Assembly: GCA_963714795.1 (NCBI GenBank)
Contig: CAVQPS010000007.1
Coordinates: 124,001-188,000, forward strand
Direction of reading: 5' to 3'
Length of the DNA stretch: 64,000 nt
Source: DATIXJ01 sp963714795
Lineage (GTDB): Bacteria > Bacteroidota > Ignavibacteria > UBA10030 > SZUA-254
In this document: in pieces, positions 43,937 through 53,147 of the stretch
Layout of the letters: the number at the start of each line of letters is the position of its first letter
Numbering within the stretch: the first letter of the stretch is position 1
Translations under genes and position numbers: made by a program
Notes under the pieces: model-generated
Seen by the model: the letters and a program-made list of their open reading frames with translations, nothing else
Databases searched by the model: none
Told to the model about the DNA's origin: nothing

Positions 43937-45015
43937 TGTGCTTCTGCCGCTTCGGTATTTTGTGAAGGTACCGGCATGACCCGCGCTCCTTCGAATAATT
44001 TTTGATGTCCTGCCCGAACAACGGTTGCTCCTGGTTGCAATCCTTTTACCACCTCCACCACATCGGGCAACCGCGTCCCGAGCGTAATGGCAACGCGTGT
44101 TGCAGTACTGTCGGGTTTTACCACGAAGACGAATGATTGATTCCCGTTGGCAAATACCGCTTCGCTGGGAATGGTAATTGCATCGGATCGTTCACTGAGG
44201 ACGGCGGAGATATTTGCCGACATACCGGGGCGGAATTTTCTTCCGGCATTCGATACGCGGGCAACAATACGCGCACTTCGCGTTTCGGGATCCACCATCG
44301 GTTCAACGGCAATGATTTTTCCATTCGATTCGTATCCCGGAAATGCAGTCGTCGAAACAGTTACTTCCGCTCCCTGCTTTAATTGAGAAAGAAATCGTTC
44401 CGGAGCGGAAAAATTCACGCGAATTTCATCGATGTCTGCAAGTTCGGTAATCGGTTGTCCGGAGCGCAAGAAGGTTCCGACACTCACCTTTCGCGCGCCG
44501 ATCATTCCGTCAAACGGTGCGATGATTTTTGTCTTTGCTAAACGAGCTTTTGCCAATGCAAGATTTGCATCGGCAACTTTCAATGCTGCAGCCGCATCAT
44601 CGAGATCCTGAGGAGATCCAGCTTTTTGATCGACAATAGATTTCACACGGTCATAATTTGTGTGACTTTGGATATGTAAAGCATCTGCACGCTCAAGTTC
44701 GGCCGCAAGCTGTGAGTCGTCGAGTTGCGCAATGAGTTCTCCCCGTTTGATGAAGCTTCCTTCCTGGAAGGGAAGACTCATGACTGCAGCGTCAATTTCT
44801 GAAACAACGGTTATCGCTTCGGCCGCTTCAATCGTTCCGATGGCATCAAATTTGTCCGTAACTTTCTGTCGCTTCGCCTGGGCAACCTCGACCGGCATCG
44901 GGGGCATGGAAAATCCTCCGCCGGCTTTGTTTCCACCGCATCCTGTCGAAAACACCGATGCAAAAATAATGGTGAATGAAAGAAGGAAGTCCCTCATCGT
45001 GGTATATCGGTTCAT
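43933..45015 (-). CDS. RND efflux periplasmic adaptor (MexE/AcrA family lipoprotein)
   Basis: 360 aa. The lipoprotein signal ends FSTGCGG. Then come PMPVEVAQAKRQKVTDKFDAIGTIEAAEAITVVSEI, a lipoyl half with FQEGSFIKRGELIAQLDDSQ, a coiled-coil hairpin, KTKIIAPFDGMIGARKVSVGTFLRSGQPITELADI, and the barrel region VEPMVDPETRSARIVARVSN...KFRPGMSA. It couples the AcrB-like pump to TolC. Overlaps the permease start by 4 nt. Confidence 0.94.
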   Translation of the reverse strand: MNRYTTMRDFLLSFTIIFASVFSTGCGGNKAGGGFSMPPMPVEVAQAKRQKVTDKFDAIGTIEAAEAITVVSEIDAAVMSLPFQEGSFIKRGELIAQLDDSQLAAELERADALHIQSHTNYDRVKSIVDQKAGSPQDLDDAAAALKVADANLALAKARLAKTKIIAPFDGMIGARKVSVGTFLRSGQPITELADIDEIRVNFSAPERFLSQLKQGAEVTVSTTAFPGYESNGKIIAVEPMVDPETRSARIVARVSNAGRKFRPGMSANISAVLSERSDAITIPSEAVFANGNQSFVFVVKPDSTATRVAITLGTRLPDVVEVVKGLQPGATVVRAGHQKLFEGARVMPVPSQNTEAAEAQ

Positions 45016-45075
45016 TGCGTAACACCTTTCGGTTTTCTCATATTCAATTCTTTCATTTTTTTTCGATCGTATCGT

Positions 45076-46137
45076 TTATTCCCATCGGAATGATTTCACG
45101 GCAATGAAAACCATAACGATACACCATACACCAAGCCCGATGATTTGCGGCAGCACACCGGACAGCGTTGCACCTTCAACGGCGATCACCCGCAATCCGT
45201 CTGCAAGAAATGTGAGCGGAAAATAATTTGTTATGGTATGAGCGAAACCCGGCAGGTTCGATCTGCTGAAAAATACTCCGCCAAGCAGCAACATCGGTAA
45301 CGTAATAATATTGGCGAGAGGGGCAACCTGATCCTCCGATTTCGATATGCCGGACAACGCAAAACCTATCGAGAGAAATACAATTCCTCCGAGAATTCCT
45401 ACAACCAACATATCGAAAATACTTCCGATAAAATGAAGATGGAAGAAAAGTTGTCCTACTTCAATCATAATAAAAACCTGGAACATGAGAACCATAAGTC
45501 GTGAGACGACCTGAGCAACGATAAAATCGGTTGTGTGCATCGGTGTCACAAGCAGTCTTCGCAGAATACCCCGCTTTTTTAAAATGACAAATCCAAAAGC
45601 CACGCCGAAGACTCCGCTTTGCATGATCGACATCGCCAAAACACCCGGAAGCAAAAAATCGATATAATTGAGATTACGGCTATTGACCATCTCTATGTGA
45701 ATGGCAGGACCGGTAACGGCAGTATTTTGTCGGAATACCAGTTCGTCTAACACACGTTGAATGATGAGTTTACCGATCTGCGTCTCCTGAACTTTTTCGG
45801 CGTTCAGATAGAGCGTTACCGAATCATGTCCCGCCGGTTGGAATGTCGGTGGGATGACCATAACGATTGACCGATCGCCTTTTCTCAGTGCGTCGAATTC
45901 TTCAGCGGTATCACCGGTTGTCGTTTTGAATGATTGAACGGAACGAAGCGCACCGACCAACGTCGTGTCGGTGGAGGCATTGACGATGCCGAGAGAAACT
46001 TTCCCCAGCCCGTCAAAATTCACAAAGCTGAAGAGAAATACCATAAAGAGAGGCAGCAAAATTGTCCAGATAATTGCTTCCCGCTGCCGGAAAAACATTT
46101 TCAGCGAAACGATAATTAATATTCCTTTGAGTCTCAT
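45076..46137 (-). CDS. ABC-2 type transporter permease
   Basis: 353 aa with one N-terminal TM helix (REAIIWTILLPLFMVFLFSFVNF), a ~150-residue extracytoplasmic domain, and five C-terminal helices including LLPGVLAMSIMQSGVFGVAFGFVILKKRGILRRLLVTPM, the ABC-2 signature, and FFSRSNLPGFAHTITNYFPLTFLADGLR. Works with the ATPase encoded one base upstream. Substrate unknown; relatives export drugs, lipids or polysaccharides. Confidence 0.93.
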   Translation of the reverse strand: MRLKGILIIVSLKMFFRQREAIIWTILLPLFMVFLFSFVNFDGLGKVSLGIVNASTDTTLVGALRSVQSFKTTTGDTAEEFDALRKGDRSIVMVIPPTFQPAGHDSVTLYLNAEKVQETQIGKLIIQRVLDELVFRQNTAVTGPAIHIEMVNSRNLNYIDFLLPGVLAMSIMQSGVFGVAFGFVILKKRGILRRLLVTPMHTTDFIVAQVVSRLMVLMFQVFIMIEVGQLFFHLHFIGSIFDMLVVGILGGIVFLSIGFALSGISKSEDQVAPLANIITLPMLLLGGVFFSRSNLPGFAHTITNYFPLTFLADGLRVIAVEGATLSGVLPQIIGLGVWCIVMVFIAVKSFRWE

Positions 46138-46138
46138 A

Positions 46139-46900
46139 TTAGTCTTCCCGTAATAAATGTCCGGTCAAATCTAAAAAAACGTCTTCAAGATTGGCGAGGC
46201 GTTCGACCCGCTCTTTCTTGAATCCTTTGCCCAGAAGTTGTTGAACCAATTGGTGCGGTGAACCGGTCGCAATAATTTTTCCGGTATCCATAATGGCAAC
46301 ACGATCGCACAATTCTTCCGCCTCGTCCATATAATGAGTCGTGAGCACAATCGTTTTTCCTTCCGACCGGATACGTTTGATGACGCCCCAGAGATGACGA
46401 CGTGCCTGGGGATCGAGCCCGGTAGTCGGTTCATCCAGGAAAATGATGACAGGATCATTGACAAGGGCCGCTGCTATGGAAAACCGTTGTTTCTGTCCTC
46501 CGGAGAGCTGCGCGACATACGATTTCGCTTTTTCCCGCAATTCAACTTCATCAAGAAGTGCAAGGGGATCGATTTGACGATTATACATCTCGCCGAAGAG
46601 TGTGAGTAACTCCGTCAATTTTAATTTGTCGAAGAATGATGAAGATTGCAGTTGAACGCCGATGATCCGCTTTACTTTTTGCGGATCTTTCGTAACATCC
46701 AGATTGTCGAGAAGGATTTGTCCGGAATCAATCGGTCGCAGAGTTTCGATCATTTCCAGCGTCGTGGTTTTTCCCGCCCCGTTTGGTCCGAGAATGCCGA
46801 AAATTTCCTGACGTTGTACTTCAAAACTGATGCCATCGACGGCAGTAAGGTTGTCGTAATGTTTTGTGAGGTTATGAACTTCAAGTACAGGTGTTTGCAT
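46139..46900 (-). CDS. ABC transporter ATP-binding protein
   Basis: 253 aa of the ABC-2/DrrA-like family. Walker A GILGPNGAGKTTTLEM, Q-loop VQLQSSSFFDKLKL, signature AQLSGGQKQRFSIAAAL, Walker B PVIIFLDEPTTGLDPQARR, H-switch VLTTHYMDEAEELCDRVAIMD. Powers the adjacent ABC-2 permease. Starts 36 nt after the tolC-like gene. Confidence 0.95.
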   Translation of the reverse strand: MQTPVLEVHNLTKHYDNLTAVDGISFEVQRQEIFGILGPNGAGKTTTLEMIETLRPIDSGQILLDNLDVTKDPQKVKRIIGVQLQSSSFFDKLKLTELLTLFGEMYNRQIDPLALLDEVELREKAKSYVAQLSGGQKQRFSIAAALVNDPVIIFLDEPTTGLDPQARRHLWGVIKRIRSEGKTIVLTTHYMDEAEELCDRVAIMDTGKIIATGSPHQLVQQLLGKGFKKERVERLANLEDVFLDLTGHLLRED

Positions 46901-46936
46901 AAATTTTTTATTTGTTAGGAAACTGATTTTCAGAAT

Positions 46937-48499
46937 TTAATGTGATGGATATGCGCCGGAAGTCAATTGTTTTAATGTTGCGGCAGCTTTTGCGATACGA
47001 ACGAGAGCCGCGGAGTAGCGTTGCTGTGCCACGGCAAAGTCTTCGCCGAGCCGCACCAGTTCGAATGCCGTCGTGTGACCGTTACGGAATTCAATCAAGC
47101 CGATCCGTACCTGCTCCTGTGCCGCTTCGACGCCGGCCCGGGCGGCCTGGATTCGGTTTTTTCCGTGTGATAATTCACGGTAGGTCGATCGGATTTGTTC
47201 TTCCAGAGTCCGCGATTGCTCGATGTACGTCTGTTGAGCGCTAAGAACCTGTGCTTCCAGCCGGTCCTTTTCTCCCAGTCCGCTTCGAAAGCCGATCGGG
47301 ATACTGACCTCGACGCCCACGCTCCAGTTCGGAAACAGGTGTTTTGTCACTTGCGTTACTGCATCGTTAAAGCTTCGCGATGTGGGAACCGGGAGCGTAT
47401 CGGAAAGAATGATCACCTGTTGGCCGTTTCCACCGAGACCGCTTCCGCCTATTGAGCCCACGAGGTTGAGGCTGGGAAGAGCTTCCCAACCGGCGGCGCT
47501 TGCAAGGGCTTGCGCTGCTTCAACATCTTTTTGTGCTGCCTGGAGATCGAGATTGCCTTCAAAGGCACGTTGGACTAATATGTCTACCGAGTCATCGGGA
47601 AAATCCCGGGGCGGCTCATCGACAGGAATGAAACGGGAGTTTCCCGATTCGGGTCGCACGCCGATCAGCGAAGCGAGTTGATCGGATTGATGATCGAGTT
47701 GTTCATCGCGATCAAGAAGCGCCAGTTCCTGTTCGGCTAAAAATGTCTTTGCATTCGCAACCTGGTCGGGTCCTACCAGACCGGTTTGGGCACGGACCTG
47801 TGTTTCTTTCAAAAAAGCGTCTGCGCGATCCCGCGTAAGCTTCTGAACGGCATAGTCGCGTTCAGCGGCATAGAGATCCCAATATGCTTGTTCAATTTCC
47901 GTACTGACGGCAAGCACCTGCTGATCGAACCGGGATTTTTCTGCTTCAAGTTCGCGTTCGGATTGTGTGAGCTGCTTGCGTGCCGAAACCGTAAATCCCC
48001 CGAGTAACGGCTGGCGGAGATTCAGACTACCGAAGACATCGTATTCGGGATTAAGGAATGCAAGGGTGGAGTTCGTGTTCAGACTTGATGTGTTGAGCGC
48101 GAGGTTTAACTCCGTACCGATCGGCAAATTGATTCGTAATCCTGATTGGGAAGTCGTTTGTGTCGTTGCCAAAACAGGTGCGCCGGAGAAGAACGAAGCG
48201 GTCGGTTGTTTTTGATCGAGATAGTTGAGATTGAAGTATAATTGAGGATCGAAAAAGCCAGCTTCTTTGCGATTCGATCCGCCGGCTGCCAGGTATGCAG
48301 CTTCCGCTTTACGCACCGATGTTGCATTCTTGAGAGCGTATTGTACTGCCAGTGACAACGGCAGCGATGTACCTTGTATTCCGTTCAGAATTTCTTGAAG
48401 TGCCGAATCCGGATTTGCCGGTTCCTGTCCAAAAATGGTATTCGGCATATATATAAAAATAAAGAAGAACAGCGAACAATGCTTAAGCATTACGTCCAA
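46937..48499 (-). CDS. TolC-family outer membrane efflux protein
   Basis: 520 aa with a signal peptide (FFFIFIYMPNTIFG). Two outer-membrane-efflux domains: LSLAVQYALKNATSVRKAEAAYLAAGGSNRKEAGFFDPQLYFN and the second starting VQRAFEGNLDLQAAQKDVEAAQAL, with VGVEVSIPIGFRSGLGEKDRLEAQVLSAQQ before the C-terminal coiled coil. Being first in the cluster, it could serve both the ABC-2 exporter and the RND pump encoded downstream. Confidence 0.92.
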   Translation of the reverse strand: MDVMLKHCSLFFFIFIYMPNTIFGQEPANPDSALQEILNGIQGTSLPLSLAVQYALKNATSVRKAEAAYLAAGGSNRKEAGFFDPQLYFNLNYLDQKQPTASFFSGAPVLATTQTTSQSGLRINLPIGTELNLALNTSSLNTNSTLAFLNPEYDVFGSLNLRQPLLGGFTVSARKQLTQSERELEAEKSRFDQQVLAVSTEIEQAYWDLYAAERDYAVQKLTRDRADAFLKETQVRAQTGLVGPDQVANAKTFLAEQELALLDRDEQLDHQSDQLASLIGVRPESGNSRFIPVDEPPRDFPDDSVDILVQRAFEGNLDLQAAQKDVEAAQALASAAGWEALPSLNLVGSIGGSGLGGNGQQVIILSDTLPVPTSRSFNDAVTQVTKHLFPNWSVGVEVSIPIGFRSGLGEKDRLEAQVLSAQQTYIEQSRTLEEQIRSTYRELSHGKNRIQAARAGVEAAQEQVRIGLIEFRNGHTTAFELVRLGEDFAVAQQRYSAALVRIAKAAATLKQLTSGAYPSH

Positions 48500-48678
48500 A
48501 AATGATTTAAAATGATGGGAAAAGCTCCTGCACGGGGCAGAGAAAGTCTTTTGTAGCTATAACTTACTCTTTTGTTAAGAAAGACGCAAGCGTTCATCTT
48601 CCAAAAATGACAAAAAAAATTCTGTTCGGGATTTCGAGAAGATATGTCCGATGAAATGGAAGATGGGAGAGATTCAGA

Positions 48679-49614
48679 TCAACCGAATGCGTGCACCGGA
48701 TGATGAGGTAATTTCAGGTGGAGATGTTCAATATCCCGGAGAACGCGCGATTCGTTTCCCCAATCGCTCCAGCAGATATCGGAAATTTCCATGACGAGCA
48801 AGCGGTTGGCGCAACGCTCCAATATTGTTTTTGAAAAATCGAGAGACGGTAAATCCGGATAAATGAGATTCAAGAGCGTACTTCTCTCATTCGGATTTTT
48901 TGTTTGAACGATTTCGTTCAAAATATTGAATGTTTCCGGTACGATACTTTTAAAAAACGAGAGGAACGTCATCACGGATCCGGCAAGGACCATTGTATTC
49001 CATACACATCCGGTCCGGAATAGTTTATCGGCGATCAATCGATTCGGTTTTTCCCAGAACCTGCCGACGCGGTGCAATTGTACATTCCACGGGTTCGTGA
49101 CAGCATCATTTTTTTCAATCCATCCGTATTCCGGTTCAACGTGCGATGGCGGTGCGCCTAACACGATAATTGCATCACGATGCGTTGCGGCGAAATCAAA
49201 CGCCCGATCCACGTATTGCATGAATTTTTCTTCTTCTAAGATAAAATGATCGGACGGAAAAATACAGACTACCGCGTCCGGGTCCTCAGCGTAGACATGA
49301 AGGAGTGAAAGAAGAATGCCTGTGGCAGTTTCCCGGCTGCATGGTTGTACGAGAATAGTTTCCGGCAGTTGGCCCGGCAGTTGTGTCTGCACGTACTTCA
49401 AATGAGTTTGATTGACAACAGTAAGAATTTTTTGCGGGGGGAGTAACGATTTTGCCCGGTCGAGAGTGTGTTGAAGCATCGTCCGCGTGCCGACCAGTGC
49501 GCAATATTGTTTCGGACGAACTATGCCATAGATTCTTTTGATAAATTGTTCAAGTCTCGTTCCTTCGCCCCCGGAAAGGATAATACCCCATCGTGTCTCG
49601 CTCTTCCAGAACAT
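48679..49614 (-). CDS. Sugar nucleotidyltransferase, mannose-1-phosphate guanylyltransferase-like
   Basis: 311 aa. N-terminal GIILSGGEGTRLEQFIKRIYG is the nucleotide-binding loop. RPKQYCALVG...TMLQHTLDRA matches the RPKQF signature of ManC-type enzymes. FPSDHFI is the metal-binding motif, and EPEYGWIEKND and FWEKPNRLIADKLFRTGCVWNTMV are sugar-site motifs. It makes GDP-mannose or a related sugar nucleotide for envelope polysaccharides. It is shorter than bifunctional ManC, with no cupin isomerase domain. No glycan genes surround it. Confidence 0.82.
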   Translation of the reverse strand: MFWKSETRWGIILSGGEGTRLEQFIKRIYGIVRPKQYCALVGTRTMLQHTLDRAKSLLPPQKILTVVNQTHLKYVQTQLPGQLPETILVQPCSRETATGILLSLLHVYAEDPDAVVCIFPSDHFILEEEKFMQYVDRAFDFAATHRDAIIVLGAPPSHVEPEYGWIEKNDAVTNPWNVQLHRVGRFWEKPNRLIADKLFRTGCVWNTMVLAGSVMTFLSFFKSIVPETFNILNEIVQTKNPNERSTLLNLIYPDLPSLDFSKTILERCANRLLVMEISDICWSDWGNESRVLRDIEHLHLKLPHHPVHAFG

Positions 49615-49790
49615 CGCCTGCTCTCCTTATGCGTGGATATTATCGAATTCTATTTAGGATTTCAAAATGATATCAACGAGGTCATAGGTATTTGTTGTGA
49701 GAAGATAGTTTGTGAAACATAACACTACATAGACAACATTCAGGAGAAAAGGTTTAGTTCCGGGAATGTTATGTAAAATCTCACAACATC

Positions 49791-49825
49791 CCACTTGTCA
49801 AGACTGAGTCTGTCTTGACAAGTGG
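49791..49825. repeat. Long perfect inverted repeat
   Basis: A 14-bp perfect stem (CCACTTGTCAAGAC / GTCTTGACAAGTGG) with a short loop, followed on the plus strand by TTTTCTTC. No plus-strand gene ends here; the two flanking genes both read minus. It may terminate antisense transcription or bind a protein as a dimer site. Confidence 0.6.
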
Positions 49826-49947
49826 TTTTCTTCAGAATCTTTCGGAATTTTCTGGCGTTAAGCTATGAGATAGTGTTTCGGATAATCAAATTGTTATCGT
49901 TTTGATTTCCATTGACTGGTACGATCATGGCAAGATTGGACAGCTCC

Positions 49948-50538
49948 CTACATTCCCATATATTGACAGTGGACGTATACCCCTGTATGAATGTTATAGA
50001 GCAAATACCAGCCGGCGTGGTCCGTGTCCTCGTAAACGACGAAGTCATCTCCACAGTCCCAGCACCAGTCTGAGCAGAGCGGCCAATCCCACGAGGCCAC
50101 TTCAAAAAAGGAACCGCCCCGAAACCAGAACCTGTGAAGGTTGGCGTCAAATCGAGTGACGGAATAACGGAACTTCGGTCCGAAATGTGAAAACCGGCCT
50201 TGCGCAAAAGGTTTGTCCATGTGGAACCGTGCATCATTCGGTTGTTCGTGGCCGTACCACACATCGTGGTTGACGTGAGGCATGTCGTTCACATGGCCGG
50301 TGGGCAGATGTTCCGTCTGGCGCGCTTCGGTAGGATTACTTCGCGCTGGCGGAGCTTTTGGTATGTGTCCCTGATTCGCACGTGGTCGGTTTGGTGCAGT
50401 GTGGACACTTCGCTGGGCCGGCTGGCTACCGCGCTGGGTTGGCTGGCCGCCGCGCTGTGCTGCAACGGATTGTGCCATCAGAAATACCGTGCAAAGAATG
50501 AGAACGGATGCAAACAGAAGAGCCGGTCTTGTTTTCAT
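49948..50538 (-). CDS. Secreted protein of unknown function, Trp/Cys-rich C-terminus
   Basis: 196 aa with a signal peptide (ALLFASVLILCTVFLMAQSVAA). Residues ~28-75 are low-complexity Q/R/P/G repeats (QRGGQPTQRGSQPAQR). The C-terminal ~110 residues look folded and contain ASWDWPLCSDWCWDCGDDFVVYEDTDHAGWYLLYN and GVYVHCQYMGM. I cannot assign a family with certainty; similar W-rich secreted proteins occur in environmental bacteria. Paired with the lipoprotein gene upstream (104 nt). Confidence 0.7.
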   Translation of the reverse strand: MKTRPALLFASVLILCTVFLMAQSVAAQRGGQPTQRGSQPAQRSVHTAPNRPRANQGHIPKAPPARSNPTEARQTEHLPTGHVNDMPHVNHDVWYGHEQPNDARFHMDKPFAQGRFSHFGPKFRYSVTRFDANLHRFWFRGGSFFEVASWDWPLCSDWCWDCGDDFVVYEDTDHAGWYLLYNIHTGVYVHCQYMGM

Positions 50539-50642
50539 ATATTTCTCCTTTCAGTGATAGTGAGTGATTCGAATTTGCATCAATATGAAGCCAATATAAA
50601 AAGGAAGCCGTCTAAAAACAAAATCGAACATATGGATATTTC

Positions 50643-51347
50643 TCATGATCCTGCAGCGATTATTTTGTGTTTAACAAGTTCAGGGACAATGATATGAATA
50701 ATCGCGCGTCTCTCATCTTCATGCACATCGCTATTCTGGACTTCGCCCACTCCGGTCCAAATCATACGTGCCACGCCCTGGGTCGCCCATACCTTTATTT
50801 CGTCTTTCACGACATCATTAAAGACAGGATAGCCGGGATAATATTCGCGAACATAGTATCCATAGTAACTTGCATCCAATGGCTGGAAAGATATTTCCGA
50901 TGAGTTAATATCGTCTCTGGAAGTTACACTTTCAATGGTTTGCGTGGATGCTCTTCCAACCAGTATGATCCCGTCGAAACGTTGATTCTTTGTGATGGTT
51001 TTGATGAGATTAGTATCGGGTAACGTATCAGGGAACAGGCGATACGACGGAGTGACATCGATACCATCGCTTCTTAATTCTGTTGCGAACCCATCTTCCC
51101 ATGCCCGCCGGATCTTCTGGTCCTTTCTCACAGCCACCACCAATATTGTTTTTAACGGACCCGAGACATACGTTGGATCTTGCCACATGTGAGAAAGTCC
51201 AGTCGATGCGCAGGATGATAACACAACCGACAGCACTACCGTTATGAGAAATTGGATAGTACCGTAGATGATCTTGGTTCCCTTCAATGAATGTTTGAAA
51301 TTCAGTATTTTCATGGCAGGAATATTTTTTTGTAGGTCTTTTTTCAT
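50643..51347 (-). CDS. Lipoprotein of unknown function
   Basis: 234 aa with an N-terminal extension, then a lipobox (VVLSSCAST). The mature part starts LSHMWQDPTYVSGPLKTILVVAVRKDQKIRRAWEDGFATELRSDGIDVTPSYRLFPDTLPD, which resembles DUF4136-like periplasmic lipoproteins that build an alpha/beta nucleotide-like fold. No catalytic motif. The true start may be an internal ATG nearer the signal peptide. Runs on with the secreted protein downstream. Confidence 0.7.
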   Translation of the reverse strand: MKKDLQKNIPAMKILNFKHSLKGTKIIYGTIQFLITVVLSVVLSSCASTGLSHMWQDPTYVSGPLKTILVVAVRKDQKIRRAWEDGFATELRSDGIDVTPSYRLFPDTLPDTNLIKTITKNQRFDGIILVGRASTQTIESVTSRDDINSSEISFQPLDASYYGYYVREYYPGYPVFNDVVKDEIKVWATQGVARMIWTGVGEVQNSDVHEDERRAIIHIIVPELVKHKIIAAGS

Positions 51348-51633
51348 ACTCTATGTCCTCGAGAGTTAAGATGTCTGCGGGCTGTTTTCGATACCTTCAG
51401 TACAAATTGATTGTGCTGTGAACGTGAGTAGATCTATCATTTTGACTAAAAAGATGCTGGAAGGTTTAGTACCGTAATTTTGCAAAAATGCATGTCAATT
51501 GGTATCGTCCAAAGGATTGAAAAAGGAGTTAGATTCCTCACAAATATTTGAATTTCCCTAAAATCTTCTCTACATTCCGTCATTATAGTATAGAAGGTGA
51601 AATAATGATTGCATTGACGGTATCGGAAAAAAT

Positions 51634-53124
51634 ATGTTGAGAAGAATCGTATTTACTTTTCTTATTGTCTTTGGTAGTGCAGAATGCCGGGCGCAAATTT
51701 CAATTCTTGACCGCCAGCCTGCCGTGGCAGGAACTTTTTATCCTGCGGATAAAAACGAACTGATTGATACTCTTGCCGATCTTTTCACTCATGCAGTTCC
51801 ATCAAAGAATATTACCGATGTCGTTGCAATTATAGCGCCGCATGCCGGTTATATATTTTCCGGCAGCGTTGCGGCTTCCAGTTTCAATCAAATCGATCCG
51901 GAAAAGGAATATGACAATATTTTCGTGATCGGTTCGAGCCATTATGTCTCGTTCGATGGTGCGTCGATCTATCGGAAAGGGAATTTCATCACGCCGCTCG
52001 GCACGGTGAAAGTGAATACCAAACTTGCCGGCGACCTGATCGCGAAAAATCCGTTTTTCAGCGACCGTGACGATGCCCATGCGAAAGAACATTGTATCGA
52101 AGCAGAACTTCCGTTCCTGCAATACCGGATGAAAAAAGCTTTTCGCATCGTGCCGATCGTCATCGGAACGCAATCGCCGGATGTGTGCCGGCAGATCGCC
52201 GATGCGTTGAGACCGTACTGCACACCGAAAAATCTTTTCATCATCAGCACCGATTTTTCTCATTACCCCGCGTATGACGATGCCGTTAAAGTCGATACGA
52301 AGACCGCTGCAGCAGTCTGTACCAATTCTGCCGATAAATTTATTTCTGTGCTGAGGAATAATGCTGGCGACAATATTCCCGATCTTGCCACCAGTATGTG
52401 TGGCTGGACATCCGTGTTGACATTTTTGTACATCGTACAAGGGAATCCGGCATTCACATTCGAAGATATTCAGTATAAAAACTCCGGCGATGTACTATCC
52501 GGTGATAAGAAAAGAGTTGTCGGATATCATGCGATCGCTATTTCACGAAAGAACGATCAAGCCGCAGAATCGTTTCATCTGACCGACGCGGATAAGAAAA
52601 ATCTGCTTACGCTTGCCCGCCGTACAGTTGAATCATATGTCACTCAACACGGGATTCCGGACGTCAATGAAGACAGCATTTCTAAAAACCTCCTTGTGAA
52701 GTGCGGTGCATTCGTGACGCTGAATAAAAACGGAAATCTTCGCGGCTGTATCGGACGGTTCGATGCAACTGAACCGCTTTATAAAGTAGTGCGTTCGATG
52801 GCAATTGCGGCGGCGACACAGGATGTTCGTTTTTCAGCGGTTGAGCCCGGTGGGGTTTCTCATTTGAAGATCGAAATTTCCGTTCTCACGCCGATGAGAA
52901 AAATATCATCCATTGATGAATTCGATCCCGGAAAGGAGGGCATCTATATGAAAAAAGGAATGCATGCGGGAACATTTCTTCCGCAGGTTGCCAAAGAAAC
53001 CGGCTGGTCGAAAGAGGAACTTCTCGGACACTGCGCTCAGGATAAGGCCGGAATCGGTTGGGATGGCTGGAAGGATGCCGATCTCTATATATATGAAGCT
53101 TTGGTTTTCGGCGAAGAGCGATGA
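51634..53124 (+). CDS. Exported Memo-AMMECR1 fusion (AmmeMemoRadiSam system proteins B and A)
   Basis: 496 aa. Residues 1-21 form a signal peptide (IVFTFLIVFGSAECRAQ). Residues ~25-305 are a Memo domain: RQPAVAGTFYPADKNEL, H70 in APHAGYIFSGS, H103 in GSSHYVSFDG, H210 in ISTDFSHYPAY and C256 in MCGWTSVL, the metal-site residues of the family. Residues ~318-490 are an AMMECR1 domain with LRGCIG at 349-354. The two are components of the widespread but poorly understood AmmeMemoRadiSam system. No radical SAM partner is adjacent. A short ORF (51605-51640) with a good ribosome site overlaps the start codon. It is the first plus-strand gene after a long minus run. Confidence 0.88.
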   Translation: MLRRIVFTFLIVFGSAECRAQISILDRQPAVAGTFYPADKNELIDTLADLFTHAVPSKNITDVVAIIAPHAGYIFSGSVAASSFNQIDPEKEYDNIFVIGSSHYVSFDGASIYRKGNFITPLGTVKVNTKLAGDLIAKNPFFSDRDDAHAKEHCIEAELPFLQYRMKKAFRIVPIVIGTQSPDVCRQIADALRPYCTPKNLFIISTDFSHYPAYDDAVKVDTKTAAAVCTNSADKFISVLRNNAGDNIPDLATSMCGWTSVLTFLYIVQGNPAFTFEDIQYKNSGDVLSGDKKRVVGYHAIAISRKNDQAAESFHLTDADKKNLLTLARRTVESYVTQHGIPDVNEDSISKNLLVKCGAFVTLNKNGNLRGCIGRFDATEPLYKVVRSMAIAAATQDVRFSAVEPGGVSHLKIEISVLTPMRKISSIDEFDPGKEGIYMKKGMHAGTFLPQVAKETGWSKEELLGHCAQDKAGIGWDGWKDADLYIYEALVFGEER

Positions 53125-53147
53125 GGATGTAAACAGAATTTTGTTTT

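Noticed and set aside
51605..51640. Short ORF with a good ribosome site overlapping the Memo-AMMECR1 start as a regulatory leader peptide.
   Set aside because: Eleven codons with no notable amino acid run. It may simply aid translation of the downstream start; not enough to call.
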